A DNA stretch of 64,000 nt. It comes from Jiella mangrovi (GTDB lineage Bacteria; Pseudomonadota; Alphaproteobacteria; Rhizobiales; Rhizobiaceae). The notes beneath the pieces were generated by a model that did not search any database, was not told the origin of the DNA, and was given only the letters and a program-made list of their open reading frames with translations. Numbering within the stretch: the first letter of the stretch is position 1; the number at the start of each line of letters is the position of its first letter. Positions 24,932 to 34,745 of the stretch are shown here, one piece after another. The position numbers were made by a program, and so were the translations under genes. The stretch spans positions 285,824 to 349,823 of the forward strand of contig NZ_JAGJCF010000004.1 in the NCBI RefSeq assembly GCF_017815135.1, in the 5' to 3' direction.

Positions 24932-25344
24932 AAGCGAGGTGAAGACCGGCTGGCCGCCCTCGTTGGCGCGGTAGGTAGCCGCTCCTTGCGCCGATTGCAA
25001 GCACCCTTTCGTCATCGAACTGCAATCTTTTCGTCCGTCCCAGGCTCGTTCGGGATCGGCAGGACGGGCGGTTTACTCGATCGGTCAGGATCGACAGGGC
25101 GGTGGCTGCCGATATGCCCGGCGCCCGCTCGCAAATGACGACGGCCGGGACAGGGCTTTCGTCGAAGGCGCGGTGGTGGAGCAAGGCGGGGTGGTGGAGC
25201 ATGGCCGTTGGATGCCCGTTCCAACTGCTGACAAGGAGCCTCGAGCCGGTTTATTGGTCGGCGGGCGGGTTGCGGCCGTTCGGCCACGGCGGGTTCGGGC
25301 GCGATGGTGCGACGGATGGATGATCGACGGGAGAATGACGGGCG
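24932..25344. other. Intergenic region between tRNA-Arg and anmK
   Basis: 413 bases without a convincing gene. It must contain the minus-strand tRNA promoter near its left end and the anmK promoter near its right end; neither could be placed with confidence. Confidence 0.4.
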
Positions 25345-26460
25345 ATGCAGAGTGGATGGGCCATCGGCCTGATGACCGGGACCGTCCTCGATGGTCATAT
25401 CGACGTGGCGGCGATCCGGACCGACGGCGAGACGATCTCGCAATTCGGCCCGTATGAGCTGGTGCCCTACGATGGCGCGGTCACGCCGCTGATCGAAACC
25501 GCCGTCGCCGATGCGCTTCAATGGCAGTTTTCGGGCCGCGAGCCCGATAGCTTCGCGATCGCGGAGGCGCAGTTGACGCGGGCGCAGGCCGAAGCCGTCG
25601 CCGGATTTTTGAATCGCCATGGACTGCCGCGTGCCGAAATCGCGGCTGTCGGCTTTCACGGCCAGACCGTTCTCCACAGGCCGCCGCATGGATCGACCAC
25701 CGGCCGCACCCGGCAGCTCGGCGACGGGGCCATGATGGCAAAACTGCTCGGGCTGACGGTGGTCCACGACTTTCGCTCGGCCGACGTCGCGGCCGGGGGG
25801 CAGGGGGCGCCCTTGTCGGCGATCTACCATCGGGCGATGCTGGAAAGGCTCGGCGCGGGAGGCGAGACCGCGGTTCTCAATCTCGGCGGTGTCGCCAATC
25901 TCACCGTCGTCGACGGCGAAGCGTTGATCGCCTTCGACACCGGCCCCGCCAATGCCCCGATGAACGACTGGGTCAAGGCGCATAAGGCGGGCGACATGGA
26001 CATCAACGGGCGGCTGGCATTTGCCGGCATGGTCGACGAGAAGCGCCTCGCAGGGCTGCTCGAACACCCCTGGTTGACCGCGCCCTATCCCAAATCCCTC
26101 GATCGGTTCAGCTTCAGGATGGGCATGGCGGAGGGTCTGTCGCTGGAAGACGGCGCGGCGACTTTGACGGCCTTTTCGGCCGCTGCCGTCGGCAAGGCGC
26201 TCGACCTTTTGGCGATTCGCCCCGAGCGATTGATCGTGTGCGGCGGCGGCCGCCGCAATCCGGCGCTCATGGCCGCAATCGCTGCGCGGGCAAAGGTCGC
26301 GACGGTCGATGCCGATCGTTGCGGATTGCGGGGCGATGCGGTCGAGGCGGAGTGTTTCGCCCATCTGGCGATGCGGCGTATCCGCGATCTGCCGATCAGT
26401 TTCCCGCTGACCACGGGCGTGCCCCGCCCGATGACCGGGGGAATCGTCAACCGGCCCTGA
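25345..26460 (+). CDS. anmK: Anhydro-N-acetylmuramic acid kinase
   Basis: A 371-residue cytoplasmic kinase that cleaves and phosphorylates 1,6-anhydro-MurNAc to MurNAc-6-phosphate, the first step in reuse of that cell-wall sugar. Features include the N-terminal [11 protein letters not shown] (family form GLMSGTSxDG), [12 protein letters not shown] at about residues 106-117, [16 protein letters not shown] at about 141-156, [17 protein letters not shown] and CGGGRRNP near the C-terminus. Length is normal for the family. The neighbouring tRNA and island occupy the upstream side; the bamE gene converges from downstream. Confidence 0.95.
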   Translation: MQSGWAIGLMTGTVLDGHIDVAAIRTDGETISQFGPYELVPYDGAVTPLIETAVADALQWQFSGREPDSFAIAEAQLTRAQAEAVAGFLNRHGLPRAEIAAVGFHGQTVLHRPPHGSTTGRTRQLGDGAMMAKLLGLTVVHDFRSADVAAGGQGAPLSAIYHRAMLERLGAGGETAVLNLGGVANLTVVDGEALIAFDTGPANAPMNDWVKAHKAGDMDINGRLAFAGMVDEKRLAGLLEHPWLTAPYPKSLDRFSFRMGMAEGLSLEDGAATLTAFSAAAVGKALDLLAIRPERLIVCGGGRRNPALMAAIAARAKVATVDADRCGLRGDAVEAECFAHLAMRRIRDLPISFPLTTGVPRPMTGGIVNRP

Positions 26461-26550
26461 AAGCGAGCCGGCCGCTCACGGGTGGGCGAACGACGCTCTG
26501 GAAAGATCGCATGAGAAAGAGCGGTCTCGATGGCCGGCAGCCGACGGTGA

Positions 26551-27021
26551 TCAGAACAGGCTGGTCGGGCCGCCTGCGTCACCGACCGTGTCGGAAAGAA
26601 CCTGGCCGAGGAAGGACGCGTCCTTGCCGCCTGTCGGCGTCGTGCGCGTGACGAAATCGAACACCCTGCCGTCCTTCAGCCCGTAATCGGCAATGCGCTC
26701 GACCCGGTCGTCCTTGTTGAAGTAGACGGCGAGAATCCGCTGATCGACGAGCCGGGGGCTCATGAAGGCGACCGGGCGGATCCGCTTCTGCGAGATATAG
26801 TAGAACACTTCATTGTCGAAGGTCGCCTTCGTGGACGGCGAGCCGAGCGCGAGCAGCACCTGCTCCTTCGACGAGCCGGGCGGGACGAGTTCCAGCGACT
26901 TCGGATCGACGATGTAGCCCTGGTTGAGCACTTCGCTGGTCGTGCAGGCGGTCAGGGACGAGACAGAGAGCACGGCAATGCCAAGGGCGAATGCCAGCGT
27001 CGCAGGCGTCTTCTTGCTCAC
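26551..27021 (-). CDS. bamE: Outer membrane assembly lipoprotein BamE (SmpA/OmlA)
   Basis: A 156-residue lipoprotein of the BAM machine that inserts beta-barrel proteins into the outer membrane. The GTG start at 27021 (GGAG about 10 bases upstream) gives a lipoprotein signal ending in SSLTAC, with Cys26 as the acylated residue. The SmpA/OmlA domain shows the typical VPPGSSKEQVLLALGSPS and the YYISQKR strand. A longer frame upstream would add an Arg-rich non-signal lead and is rejected. It is divergent from the ubiquinol-cytochrome c chaperone gene, a pairing common in rhizobia. Confidence 0.9.
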   Translation of the reverse strand: MSKKTPATLAFALGIAVLSVSSLTACTTSEVLNQGYIVDPKSLELVPPGSSKEQVLLALGSPSTKATFDNEVFYYISQKRIRPVAFMSPRLVDQRILAVYFNKDDRVERIADYGLKDGRVFDFVTRTTPTGGKDASFLGQVLSDTVGDAGGPTSLF

Positions 27022-27359
27022 GCTATTCCAACTCCGTTCCAGCCAACCGGTTCGTTTTCTTTTCCATGCCCGGCATCCGCGGCCATATCGAGGCAAGTAT
27101 GAAAGCCGCAGCGGCCGGGCGTTGGTAATCCACCTTAAGCGACGTTGCAATCGCCCCGAACCTATGGCACCGCCTGTGGGAATGCGCTCGTCCGGCAAAT
27201 GAACGGGTGAGGGCACCTACGTCGCCCACGGGCGCCGACCGCGGCTGATCGCGATTTCATCGAGCCGCGGCGGTGAGTGGCCGTGCGGCGCAGGCCATCG
27301 TCGAACCGGCCCGATCCGTCCCATGCGTCCGGGCGCTGGCGACCAATTGCGGAACGAAA
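27022..27359. other. Divergent promoter region of bamE and the cytochrome bc1 chaperone gene
   Basis: 338 bases between two divergent genes. No gene or clear regulatory site is recognised; both promoters must lie here. Confidence 0.4.
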
Positions 27360-27884
27360 ATGCTGAAACGGTGGAGGATCGCCCGCCAGAACCGCGTGGT
27401 CGTGGAACGGCTCTATCAGAGCCTCGTCGCCCTGACGCGTCAGCCGAAGCTCTATGAGGGCCTTGGCATCGCCGATACGTTTTCGGGGCGCTTCGAGGCC
27501 CTCGCGCTTCACGTCTTCCTCTTCCTGCGGCGCTGCCGGGGCGAAGCCGCGCTGGAGCCGGTCGCCCAGGATGTGGTCGATCGCTTCACCGCCGATGTCG
27601 ATTCGACGATCCGTGAGCTGGGTGTGGGCGACCAGTCCGTGCCGAAGCGCATGCGAAAGCTTGCCGGCGTCTTCCTGGAGCGGGTGCGGATCTACGATGC
27701 CGCCTTCGATCAGGAGGCGCAGCACGAAGCGCTGAAGACGGCGCTGATCGGGCGGGCCCTCGACGATGCGGCGCCGGACGATGCGGCGGCGCAGCTTGCG
27801 ACTTACATGCTGACGATGAGTGGGCGGCTGGGCGCCGTCTCCGCCGGGGACATCCTCGCCGGCTCGCTCGACCTTGGAGATTGA
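27360..27884 (+). CDS. Ubiquinol-cytochrome c chaperone family protein (CBP3-like)
   Basis: A 174-residue protein of the Cbp3/UQCC1-type family, which in mitochondria assists cytochrome b synthesis and bc1 assembly. Seen here are the Arg-rich start, VERLYQSLVALTRQPKLYEG, a HVFLFLRRCRGE helix and a C-terminal segment with VGDQSVPKRMRKLAGVFLER, conserved in alphaproteobacterial members. The ATG at 27360 was chosen over an upstream frame that lacks family similarity. The next gene (DUF177) follows after 3 bases, so they are co-transcribed. Bacterial function is inferred from the mitochondrial relatives. Confidence 0.85.
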   Translation: MLKRWRIARQNRVVVERLYQSLVALTRQPKLYEGLGIADTFSGRFEALALHVFLFLRRCRGEAALEPVAQDVVDRFTADVDSTIRELGVGDQSVPKRMRKLAGVFLERVRIYDAAFDQEAQHEALKTALIGRALDDAAPDDAAAQLATYMLTMSGRLGAVSAGDILAGSLDLGD

Positions 27885-27887
27885 ACC

Positions 27888-28451
27888 ATGGACGCGGTTT
27901 CGCCGCTTCAGATGCTGCTTCCGATCGGCCCGTTGCCGGCGGAAGGGCGCCCGATCGACTACGCTGCGAGCGAGGAGGAATGCGCTCGCGTCGCCGCTCT
28001 GCTTGAGGTCGATCGCGTTGCCTCGATCGAGGCCGAACTTCTCGCGCGCCCGTTTCGCCGGGCCGGCGTCCGCGTCTCGGGCCGGCTGATTGCGGTCGTC
28101 GTCCAGAAGAGCGTCGTCTCGCTCGAGCCGGTCGAGCAGCGCATCGACGAGGCGTTCGACGCGACGTTTCTCCCGCCGCCCCGCCTGCCGCGCGGGGTGG
28201 ACGCTGCCGCCGGTGGGGAAATTTTCGTCGATCCCGAAGCCGACGATCCGCCCGAGCCGATCCTGGGCGACCGGATCGATCTCGGCGCGCGGCTTTACGA
28301 GACGCTGGCGCTTGCGGTCGAGCCCTATCCCAAGCGTCCGGGCGAGAGTTTCGGCACCGTCGTCGAGGACGTGCCGGAGGCAGACGAGCGGCCCTCGCCC
28401 TTTGCCGTCCTCGCCAAAATTTCGAAAGATCGGGACGACGGACGTGAGTGA
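27888..28451 (+). CDS. DUF177 (YceD-like) protein
   Basis: A 187-residue DUF177 protein. In most bacteria this family sits beside rpmF and plsX and has been linked to ribosomal RNA handling. Visible features are the N-terminal RVAALLEVDRVASIEAELL, RPFRRAGVRVSGRL and VVVQKSVVSLEPVEQRIDE, and the acidic C-terminal part LGDRIDLGARLYETLALAVE with PYPKRPG. It follows the chaperone gene after 3 bases and precedes plsX. No rpmF lies between, as is usual in alphaproteobacteria. Confidence 0.87.
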   Translation: MDAVSPLQMLLPIGPLPAEGRPIDYAASEEECARVAALLEVDRVASIEAELLARPFRRAGVRVSGRLIAVVVQKSVVSLEPVEQRIDEAFDATFLPPPRLPRGVDAAAGGEIFVDPEADDPPEPILGDRIDLGARLYETLALAVEPYPKRPGESFGTVVEDVPEADERPSPFAVLAKISKDRDDGRE

Positions 28452-28544
28452 TCTCAAGACGCCGGTTGTAAGTGAGCGGGATTTCGATATTTTCGCGCCG
28501 CGTCGAAAGGCCCGGGGGCATCGACGGATCAAGGTGGGAACGAG

Positions 28545-29618
28545 TTGACCTCAACGGCCGGCATTAGCATTTCGCTCGACGCCATGGGCGGTGATCACGG
28601 GCCGGAGGTGGTCCTGGCGGGCGCGGCCGTCGCGCTCGAGCGCCGCCCCGGCACACGGTTCATTCTCTTCGGCGAGGAGGCGGCCGTCCGTCCGGTGCTG
28701 GCCAAGCACCCCGCTCTGGAAGCGGCCTCGACATTTCACCACTGCGAGATCTCGGTCCGCATGGACGACAAGCCGTCCCAGGCGCTGCGCCAGGGCCGCT
28801 ACAAGTCGTCGATGTGGCGGACGATAGACGCGGTGAAGACCGGCGAGGCCGACGTCGCGGTTTCGGCGGGCAACACCGGTGCTTTGATGGCGATGGCGAA
28901 ATTCTGCCTTCGCACCATGGCCAATATCGAACGGCCGGCGATCGCGGCGATCTGGCCGACGCTTCGCGGCGAGAGCATCGTCCTCGATGTCGGAGCGACG
29001 ATCGGCGCCGATGCGCAGCAGCTCATCGACTTCTCGATGATGGGCGGGGCGATGGCGCGGGCGCTGCTCGGGCTGGAGCGCCCGACCGTCGGTCTTCTCA
29101 ACATCGGCGTCGAGGAGGTGAAGGGCCAGGACGACATTCGCGAAGCCGGCCGGCTTTTGAAGGAAACCCCGCTTCCCGGCATCGATTATCGCGGTTTCGT
29201 CGAGGGCAACGATCTTGGCCAGGGGACGGTCGACGTCGTCGTGACCGAAGGTTTCACCGGCAATATCGCGCTGAAGACGGCAGAGGGAACGGCCCGGCAG
29301 ATCGCCTCCTATCTTCGCGCGGCCATGACCCGGACATGGCTGGCGCGCGCCGGCTATCTCCTTGCCAAGAGCGCCTTCGACCGGCTGCGCGACAAGATGG
29401 ATCCGCGCAAGGTCAATGGCGGCGTCTTTCTCGGCCTCAACGGGATCGTCATCAAGAGCCATGGCGGCACCGACGCGGAGGGCATCGCCGCCGCCATCGA
29501 TCTTGCCCATGCCATGGCGCGCGCCGGCCTGCGCGAGAAGATCGAGGCCGATCTCGCCAGTTATCATCGCCGCATTTCCGAGGAAGCGGCCAGCATTTCC
29601 GAAAGCGGCAATTCATGA
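28545..29618 (+). CDS. plsX: Phosphate acyltransferase PlsX
   Basis: A 357-residue peripheral enzyme that makes acyl-phosphate from acyl-ACP for phospholipid synthesis. Family features: [11 protein letters not shown] at about residues 10-20, [13 protein letters not shown] at about 106-118, and [11 protein letters not shown]. The start is taken as TTG at 28545, since the protein would otherwise lose part of its first strand. Its stop overlaps the fabH start (ATGA), so acyl-phosphate formation and fatty acid initiation are translationally coupled. Confidence 0.95.
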   Translation: MTSTAGISISLDAMGGDHGPEVVLAGAAVALERRPGTRFILFGEEAAVRPVLAKHPALEAASTFHHCEISVRMDDKPSQALRQGRYKSSMWRTIDAVKTGEADVAVSAGNTGALMAMAKFCLRTMANIERPAIAAIWPTLRGESIVLDVGATIGADAQQLIDFSMMGGAMARALLGLERPTVGLLNIGVEEVKGQDDIREAGRLLKETPLPGIDYRGFVEGNDLGQGTVDVVVTEGFTGNIALKTAEGTARQIASYLRAAMTRTWLARAGYLLAKSAFDRLRDKMDPRKVNGGVFLGLNGIVIKSHGGTDAEGIAAAIDLAHAMARAGLREKIEADLASYHRRISEEAASISESGNS

Positions 29619-30595
29619 ATGCGAGGATCGTCTCCGTCGTGCGCGGCACCGGCTCGGCGCTGCCGGCCAAAATCATGCGCAACCGGGATTTCGAGGGGGT
29701 GGTCGAGACCTCCGACGAGTGGATCCGGCAACGCACCGGCATCGAGCAGCGCCACATCGCCGGCGAAGGCGAGACGACCGTCTCGCTGGCCGAGGCAGCC
29801 GCTCGCCGGGCGCTGGAGGCAAGCGGCGTGTCGCCGGCCGACATCGATCTGATCGTCCTCGCCACCGCGACGCCGGACAACACCTTTCCCGCCTCGGCCG
29901 TTCAGGTGCAACATCGCCTGGGCATGTCGCATGGCTTCGCCTTCGACGTTCAGGCGGTCTGCAGCGGCTTCCTCTACGCGCTGACGACGGCGGACATGTA
30001 TCTGCGGACCGGGCAGGCCCGCCGCGCCCTCGTCATCGGCGCCGAGACCTTCTCGCGCATTCTCGACTGGGAAGATCGCTCCACCTGCGTCCTGTTCGGC
30101 GACGGCGCTGGGGCGCTCGTCCTCGAAGGCGTCACTCAAGACGAAGAGGGCGGTGAAAAGGGCATCATCGCCTCGAAGCTGCGGTCGGACGGCGCCCATC
30201 AGGGCAAGCTTTATGTCGATGGCGGGCCATCGACGACGGGAACCGTCGGCCATCTGCGCATGCAGGGCCGCGAGGTCTTCAAACATGCGGTCGGGATGAT
30301 CACCGACGTGATCGAGGCCTGTTTCGGCGCCACCGGGATCACCGCCGAGGACATCGACTGGTTCGTCCCCCATCAGGCCAATCGCCGGATCATCGACGCC
30401 TCGGCGAAGAAGCTGGGCATCGCTCCCGAAAAAGTCGTGATCACCGTCGATCGCCACGGCAACACCTCGGCCGCCTCGATACCGCTCGCGCTCGACACGG
30501 CGGCACGGGACGGGCGCATCAAGCCCGGCAGTCTCGTTCTGCTCGAGGCAATGGGCGGTGGTTTTACCTGGGGTGCCGTCCTCGTCAGGTGGTAG
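29615..30595 (+). CDS. fabH: Beta-ketoacyl-ACP synthase III FabH
   Basis: A 326-residue enzyme that condenses acetyl-CoA with malonyl-ACP to start fatty acid synthesis. The catalytic triad is visible: Cys in [10 protein letters not shown] (about residue 114), His in FVPHQAN and Asn in HGNTSAAS. The ETSDEWI and RTGIEQRH motifs near the N-terminus are typical, as is the C-terminal [11 protein letters not shown]. It starts inside the plsX stop codon. The ihfA gene follows after about 100 bases with its own upstream region. Confidence 0.96.
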   Translation: MNARIVSVVRGTGSALPAKIMRNRDFEGVVETSDEWIRQRTGIEQRHIAGEGETTVSLAEAAARRALEASGVSPADIDLIVLATATPDNTFPASAVQVQHRLGMSHGFAFDVQAVCSGFLYALTTADMYLRTGQARRALVIGAETFSRILDWEDRSTCVLFGDGAGALVLEGVTQDEEGGEKGIIASKLRSDGAHQGKLYVDGGPSTTGTVGHLRMQGREVFKHAVGMITDVIEACFGATGITAEDIDWFVPHQANRRIIDASAKKLGIAPEKVVITVDRHGNTSAASIPLALDTAARDGRIKPGSLVLLEAMGGGFTWGAVLVRW

Positions 30596-30701
30596 ATACC
30601 GCTTGATTCATATGGCGGTTTCGGTAAGGTAACGCAAAAGTAAGATGTGAGGCGCGGCCGATTGGCGCAGCGCGTTGTTGGACATCGATCAGGGGACGAC
30701 G

Positions 30702-31043
30702 ATGGGGGACAGGACACTCACAAGGGCCGATCTCGCCGAAGCGGTGTTTCGCAAGATTGGCTTGTCCCGCACCGAGTCGGCGCAGCTCGTCGAGATGGTG
30801 CTCGAGGAGATCTGCTCGACGATCGCCAGTGGCGAGTCCGTGAAGATTTCGTCCTTCGGTTCGTTTCTCGTGCGCGACAAGAACGAGCGTGTCGGCCGCA
30901 ATCCGAAGACCGGCGAGGAAGTGCCGATCTCGCCGCGCCGGGTCGCGGTTTTCAAGCCTTCGAACGTCCTCAAGGACCGCATTCTCGAAGCCCATGGCAA
31001 GCGTGCCGCCTCGGGGCTGGAATTGATGCGAGCCGCCGAATAG
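30702..31043 (+). CDS. ihfA: Integration host factor subunit alpha
   Basis: A 113-residue DNA-bending protein of the HU/IHF family; paired with IHF-beta it shapes promoters and recombination sites. It shows [20 protein letters not shown] at the N-terminus, [20 protein letters not shown] with the beta arm [11 protein letters not shown], and [11 protein letters not shown]. The start at 30702 is preferred because AGGGG lies upstream; an ATG at 30675 would add nine residues. It is followed by a MerR-type gene, the usual arrangement in alphaproteobacteria. Confidence 0.94.
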   Translation: MGDRTLTRADLAEAVFRKIGLSRTESAQLVEMVLEEICSTIASGESVKISSFGSFLVRDKNERVGRNPKTGEEVPISPRRVAVFKPSNVLKDRILEAHGKRAASGLELMRAAE

Positions 31044-31078
31044 GCAGCGGCCCACTCTGACGCATCGGTAGTCGATCC

Positions 31079-31675
31079 ATGTCCGACAAAGGTGAGGATG
31101 CGTTCCGGACGATCTCCGAGGTCGCCGAAGAACTCGATCTTCCACAGCACGTCCTGCGATTCTGGGAATCCCGATTCGCACAGATTCGTCCCCTGAAACG
31201 CGGCGGAGGCCGCCGGTACTATCGGCCGGACGACGTCGAGCTTCTGCGCGGCATTCGATACCTTCTTTACGTCAAGGGCTTCACCATCAAGGGCGTGCAG
31301 CGCCTGTTGAAGGAGAATGGCAGCCGGTTCGTCGTGGCGATCGGCTCGGGTGATCTCGCCGGTCTCGACGGACTGTCGGATGCGGGTGGCGATGACGGGC
31401 GCGGTTTCGATGCCGAGCCGGCGGATGCGCATATCGACGATCTCGACCTCATTCACCCCGAGCCCGAGGCGGTCACCGCGATCGATCTGGCGGCTCCGGA
31501 AGACGAGGCGGCACCGGCACAGCGGCCGAGGCCGCGCGCGCTCGGTGGTTTCCTCAGGCGGGAACGGGACACGGACGGCGAGCGGCTCAAGCTGCCGCGT
31601 GAGAGCATCGAGACGCTCGATCAGGTTCTGCTCGACCTCCTCGAGTGCAAACGGCAACTCGACCAGGTCCGCTGA
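31079..31675 (+). CDS. MerR-family transcriptional regulator
   Basis: A 198-residue regulator. The N-terminal winged helix-turn-helix reads [20 protein letters not shown] with WESRF and [14 protein letters not shown], typical of MerR proteins. The rest is acidic and low-complexity, then a helical end ([20 protein letters not shown]) that may mediate dimerization. It lacks obvious metal-binding cysteines. This gene follows ihfA in many rhizobia, but its targets are unknown. Confidence 0.9.
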   Translation: MSDKGEDAFRTISEVAEELDLPQHVLRFWESRFAQIRPLKRGGGRRYYRPDDVELLRGIRYLLYVKGFTIKGVQRLLKENGSRFVVAIGSGDLAGLDGLSDAGGDDGRGFDAEPADAHIDDLDLIHPEPEAVTAIDLAAPEDEAAPAQRPRPRALGGFLRRERDTDGERLKLPRESIETLDQVLLDLLECKRQLDQVR

Positions 31676-31735
31676 CGACCGGCCGCGCGGCCGCAAACTC
31701 CCGATCTACCAACCCCTCGCGGGCCATTTTCGTCC

Positions 31736-32815
31736 TTACCGGATCCGCACCGGCACGGTCAGCGACACGCGCTTGCCCGAGGGCGGTGCCGGGAACGGGC
31801 TTGCCCGGCGCACGAGCTGTACTGCCAGGCTGTCGAGCGTGCGGTTGCCGCTCGACCCGGCGACGCGCACGCTCGTGACGCGGCCATTGCCATCCATGGC
31901 AAAGGCGATCCGCGTCGTGCCGGAGCCTCGACCTGAAAAATTCCGGCTGAACCGGTTCAGCCGTGCCTGGATCTGTGACTGCCAGCGGGCGAGGGCCGCG
32001 CGCGAAACGCTGGCGCCCTGCGAGGCCTGGCTCCGGGATGAGCCGCGGGACGCGACGGAGGGCTGTGCCGAGCGGCGCTGGCGGGTCTGTTCCTTCCGGC
32101 GCGTCGGCTGCTTGGCCTCGCGTTTGCGGGGCGTCGCCCGCTTCGTCTCCTTCGGCTTCTGACGCACGGCTTCGCGCACGGGTTTCGGCGGCGTCGGCCG
32201 TGCGGTCGGCAGCGGGACATCGAGCGGCAGGGCGGCAGTGTCGGGCTCTGCCGGTTCCGGCTTTTCGGGCGGCGTCGCCGGAAGCGGAACCGCATCCGGT
32301 GGCGGCGGTGTCGCCTCCTCCGGCTCGGGCAGGGCCGGCTGCGGCTTTGCAGCCTCGTTCACGGCGGGTTCGGCCGGCTCTGGCGGGGCGGTCTCGTCCG
32401 GCTGTTGAATTTCCGGTTCCGGGGGCTGAACCGGCTCTGGCTCTGGCTCTGGCTCGGGTTCTGAAATTTGTTCGGGCGGCGCCTCCGGCTCGGGAGGGGG
32501 GGCGCTTTCGGGCGTTTCGGCTTCGCTCTCGGTCGGCGAGGGCTCGGTGCTGTCGACGGTCTCCTCGGCTGGCGCCGCCTCTTCGATCGCGTTGGAGGCT
32601 TCGGACTCGGCCGGGGGCGCGAGATCGATCAGCACCGGAGCCTGTTCGGCGCCACGCGGCGGCGCTTCGGCTGTCGTGTTCATCAGCGCGTAGGCCGCAG
32701 CGCCATGGGCGAAGAGCACGACCATGCCGGCCATGAGCCAGCGCTCGGCGCTGCGGCGGCCGGTATGGCCGGCAAAGGGATCGGCGGTCGAAGACCGTGC
32801 TGCCGGGCGCGCCAT
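31736..32815 (-). CDS. tonB: TonB-family energy transducer
   Basis: A 359-residue inner-membrane protein that carries proton-motive energy to outer-membrane receptors. One membrane helix (about residues 27-46, AGMVVLFAHGAAAYALM) leads to a long Pro/Glu-rich periplasmic spacer (EPEPEPEP near residue 120) and a Lys/Arg-rich stretch. A C-terminal TonB domain follows (RFSRNFSGRGSGTTRIAFAM, then LDSLAVQLVRRASPFPAPP). It is the last gene of exbB-exbD-tonB, all close together. The spacer is long compared with E. coli TonB, common in alphaproteobacteria. Confidence 0.9.
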   Translation of the reverse strand: MARPAARSSTADPFAGHTGRRSAERWLMAGMVVLFAHGAAAYALMNTTAEAPPRGAEQAPVLIDLAPPAESEASNAIEEAAPAEETVDSTEPSPTESEAETPESAPPPEPEAPPEQISEPEPEPEPEPVQPPEPEIQQPDETAPPEPAEPAVNEAAKPQPALPEPEEATPPPPDAVPLPATPPEKPEPAEPDTAALPLDVPLPTARPTPPKPVREAVRQKPKETKRATPRKREAKQPTRRKEQTRQRRSAQPSVASRGSSRSQASQGASVSRAALARWQSQIQARLNRFSRNFSGRGSGTTRIAFAMDGNGRVTSVRVAGSSGNRTLDSLAVQLVRRASPFPAPPSGKRVSLTVPVRIR

Positions 32816-32821
32816 GGTGGC

Positions 32822-33307
32822 CTACTGTCCGGTGCCGTTCGAAGATGGCTCAACGCCAGCGCCGGGCCGATCGGTTGCAGCCTGCGCTCGCGCGGGATCC
32901 TCCAGGCCGACGAGGCCGATCTTCAGGTAGCCGGCGGAGCGAAGCGTGTTCATCACGTCCATGATGTCGGAATAGGGAACCGAACCGTCGGCGCGCAGGA
33001 AGATGCGCTCGTCGCGGTTTTGCCGGGTCTTCGCGTCGAGACCGGCGGCGAGCGCCTCGCGCGTGATCGGCTCTTCGCCGAGGCTGAGCGACAGGTCTTC
33101 CTGGATCGTCAGATAGACCGGCTCGTCCGGCCGTTCCTGGGGCGCGGCATTGGAGACCGGCAGGTCGACCGGGACGTCGACGGTGGAGAGCGGTGCTGCG
33201 ACCATGAAGATGATCAAAAGGACGAGCATCACGTCGATGAAGGGCGTGACGTTGATCTCCGAGACCTCGCCGACGCCGTCGTCGTTGTTGTCGAGCTTGA
33301 CCGCCAT
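32822..33307 (-). CDS. exbD: Biopolymer transport protein ExbD
   Basis: A 161-residue partner of ExbB in the proton-driven motor for TonB. A short cytoplasmic N-terminus (EVSEINVTPFIDVMLVLLII) holds the conserved Asp of the single membrane helix. The periplasmic domain ends LRSAGYLKIGLVG, with an unusual acidic Ala/Gly-rich tail. It lies 5 bases from exbB and 6 from tonB, in one operon. Confidence 0.93.
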   Translation of the reverse strand: MAVKLDNNDDGVGEVSEINVTPFIDVMLVLLIIFMVAAPLSTVDVPVDLPVSNAAPQERPDEPVYLTIQEDLSLSLGEEPITREALAAGLDAKTRQNRDERIFLRADGSVPYSDIMDVMNTLRSAGYLKIGLVGLEDPARAQAATDRPGAGVEPSSNGTGQ

Positions 33308-33312
33308 GGCGC

Positions 33313-34410
33313 CTACTCGGCCGCTTCGGCGAGGCGGGCGCGCTGGCCGATAGCCTCGCTTCGCTCGATGTCGCGCGACAGATGCTGCATGACCAGCGCC
33401 GAACCGTCCGAGACGATCGCCCGGTAGCCGGCGATCGAACGCGCGAAGACGTTGTAGACGACGACGGCGGGGATCGCGGCGACGAGGCCGATCGCGGTCG
33501 CCAGCAGCGCTTCGGCGATGCCGGGAGCAACGACCGCGAGATTGGTGGTGTTGGCCTCCGAGATGCCGATGAAGGAATTCATGATTCCCCAGACCGTGCC
33601 GAACAGGCCGACGAAGGGGGCGATGGAGCCAATGGTGGCAAGGACGCCGGTGCCGCGATTGAGCGAGCGCGCGGCGTTCGCCTCGATGCGGGCAAGGGCG
33701 ATGGCGACCCGCTCCTTAATACCCTCTGCCGACAGCTCGCCGGACCGGTGCCACTCATGGGCGGCGGATCTGGCGAGGGCGCCGACGGGGCCGCGCCAGC
33801 GCGCCGCGCTTTTGTCGTCGCCGATGGCGGCGTCGAGCGAGTCTGCGCGTGCCAGTCGCTTGACGCCGGCGCGGGCCCGCCACTTCGCCGAAAACACCTC
33901 GAAACCCTTGACCAGAAGGATCGTCCAGGTGGCGAGAGAGGCAAGGGCGAGGCCGATCATGACGCCTTTGACGACCCAGTCGGCGGCGAGAAACATGCCG
34001 AGCGGCGAGAGATCATGGGGCAGCTTTTCGTCGCGCGGTTCCACGAAGGGCACCGCGGCAACCGCCTCGGCGGATGCATTTTCGGCGGCAGCGGGATCTT
34101 CGGCAGGCGGCTGCCCGGCGCCTGCCTTCCCCGTCGCGCTGCTTTCACTCTCAGGCTGCGACGCGCCGGAAGTGTCCGCTGCGTCGGCAGGTTGCGAATC
34201 GGTGTCGGGCTCACGCGCCTCGCCGGAGGCGGTGGCGCCTTCCTGCGTCGCCGATGGTTGCTCGGGGGCTTGGCTGCCCGCGGCCGGCGCAATCGGCTGG
34301 GCTGCGCCAGTTTCCTGAGACCAGGCCATTTCCGGCGGCAGCGCGGCCAGAAGCGTGAGAAGAAGCGCTGCCGTCGCCGACCGCAGAGGTGAAACTGAAC
34401 CGAGACGCAT
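33313..34410 (-). CDS. exbB: Biopolymer transport protein ExbB with long periplasmic N-terminus
   Basis: A 365-residue proton channel of the TonB system. A signal-like start (residues 10-30) and an Ala/Glu/Ser/Pro-rich region up to about residue 120 precede the MotA/ExbB core: first core helix VVKGVMIGLALASLATWTIL, then GVLATIGSIAPFVGLFGTVW and LVAAIPAVVVYNVFA. Canonical ExbB is about 245 residues; the extra N-terminus is typical of rhizobial forms. It is the first gene of the operon, and a possible iron-responsive box lies about 100 bases upstream. Confidence 0.92.
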   Translation of the reverse strand: MRLGSVSPLRSATAALLLTLLAALPPEMAWSQETGAAQPIAPAAGSQAPEQPSATQEGATASGEAREPDTDSQPADAADTSGASQPESESSATGKAGAGQPPAEDPAAAENASAEAVAAVPFVEPRDEKLPHDLSPLGMFLAADWVVKGVMIGLALASLATWTILLVKGFEVFSAKWRARAGVKRLARADSLDAAIGDDKSAARWRGPVGALARSAAHEWHRSGELSAEGIKERVAIALARIEANAARSLNRGTGVLATIGSIAPFVGLFGTVWGIMNSFIGISEANTTNLAVVAPGIAEALLATAIGLVAAIPAVVVYNVFARSIAGYRAIVSDGSALVMQHLSRDIERSEAIGQRARLAEAAE

Positions 34411-34508
34411 GGTTGGCGGACCCTTGCAGAGGATTTGCCGATATCCGGAGCGTGGCTCGCGAGGTTTTGCGCGAGAGCTCCGTTCGTTGCGTCTTCCTTA
34501 TGAAAAGA

Positions 34509-34523
34509 TGAGGCGTTTAGTCA
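34509..34523. promoter_or_regulatory. Possible RirA iron-responsive operator upstream of exbB
   Basis: TGA-ggcgtttag-TCA fits the TGA-N9-TCA form of the iron-responsive operator used by the rhizobial repressor RirA, about 100 bases before the exbB ATG. TonB systems are common RirA targets. Six fixed bases can occur by chance, so this is tentative. The rest of the 34411-34745 gap holds only the gltA terminator hairpin. Confidence 0.35.
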
Positions 34524-34684
34524 ACTTAAGGGCTGTCTCGAAGGCACGCCAATTTGCGATCGGCCAAGCCGTCAGGGCTCCTGTCCGCGGCCGATGCGCG
34601 CCGTCAGCCTTGCTCCGAGGAGCTTCAGGCGAGTGGTGTCGTCACCGCTTTCCTGCAGGCGGAGAGGAATATCATCCCGAAACG

Positions 34685-34713
34685 ACGAAGCCGCGCTCTT
34701 GGCGCGGCTTCGT
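34685..34713 (-). terminator. Hairpin terminator after gltA
   Basis: A perfect 12-bp stem ACGAAGCCGCGC / GCGCGGCTTCGT with a 5-base loop, 33 bases after the gltA stop. The T-run that follows on the minus strand is short and interrupted, so it is a weak intrinsic terminator or an mRNA-stabilising hairpin. Confidence 0.6.
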
Positions 34714-34745
34714 TCTCGAAAAAAGCGTTGTCTGCAGGACGTCGA

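Noticed and set aside
25012..26364. 450-residue open frame opposite anmK
   Set aside because: Antisense shadow of anmK, which has all kinase signatures.
28814..30595. 593-residue open frame as a single fusion protein ending in FabH
   Set aside because: The first part is a shifted frame inside plsX. The FabH part starts at the ATG at 29615 that overlaps the plsX stop.
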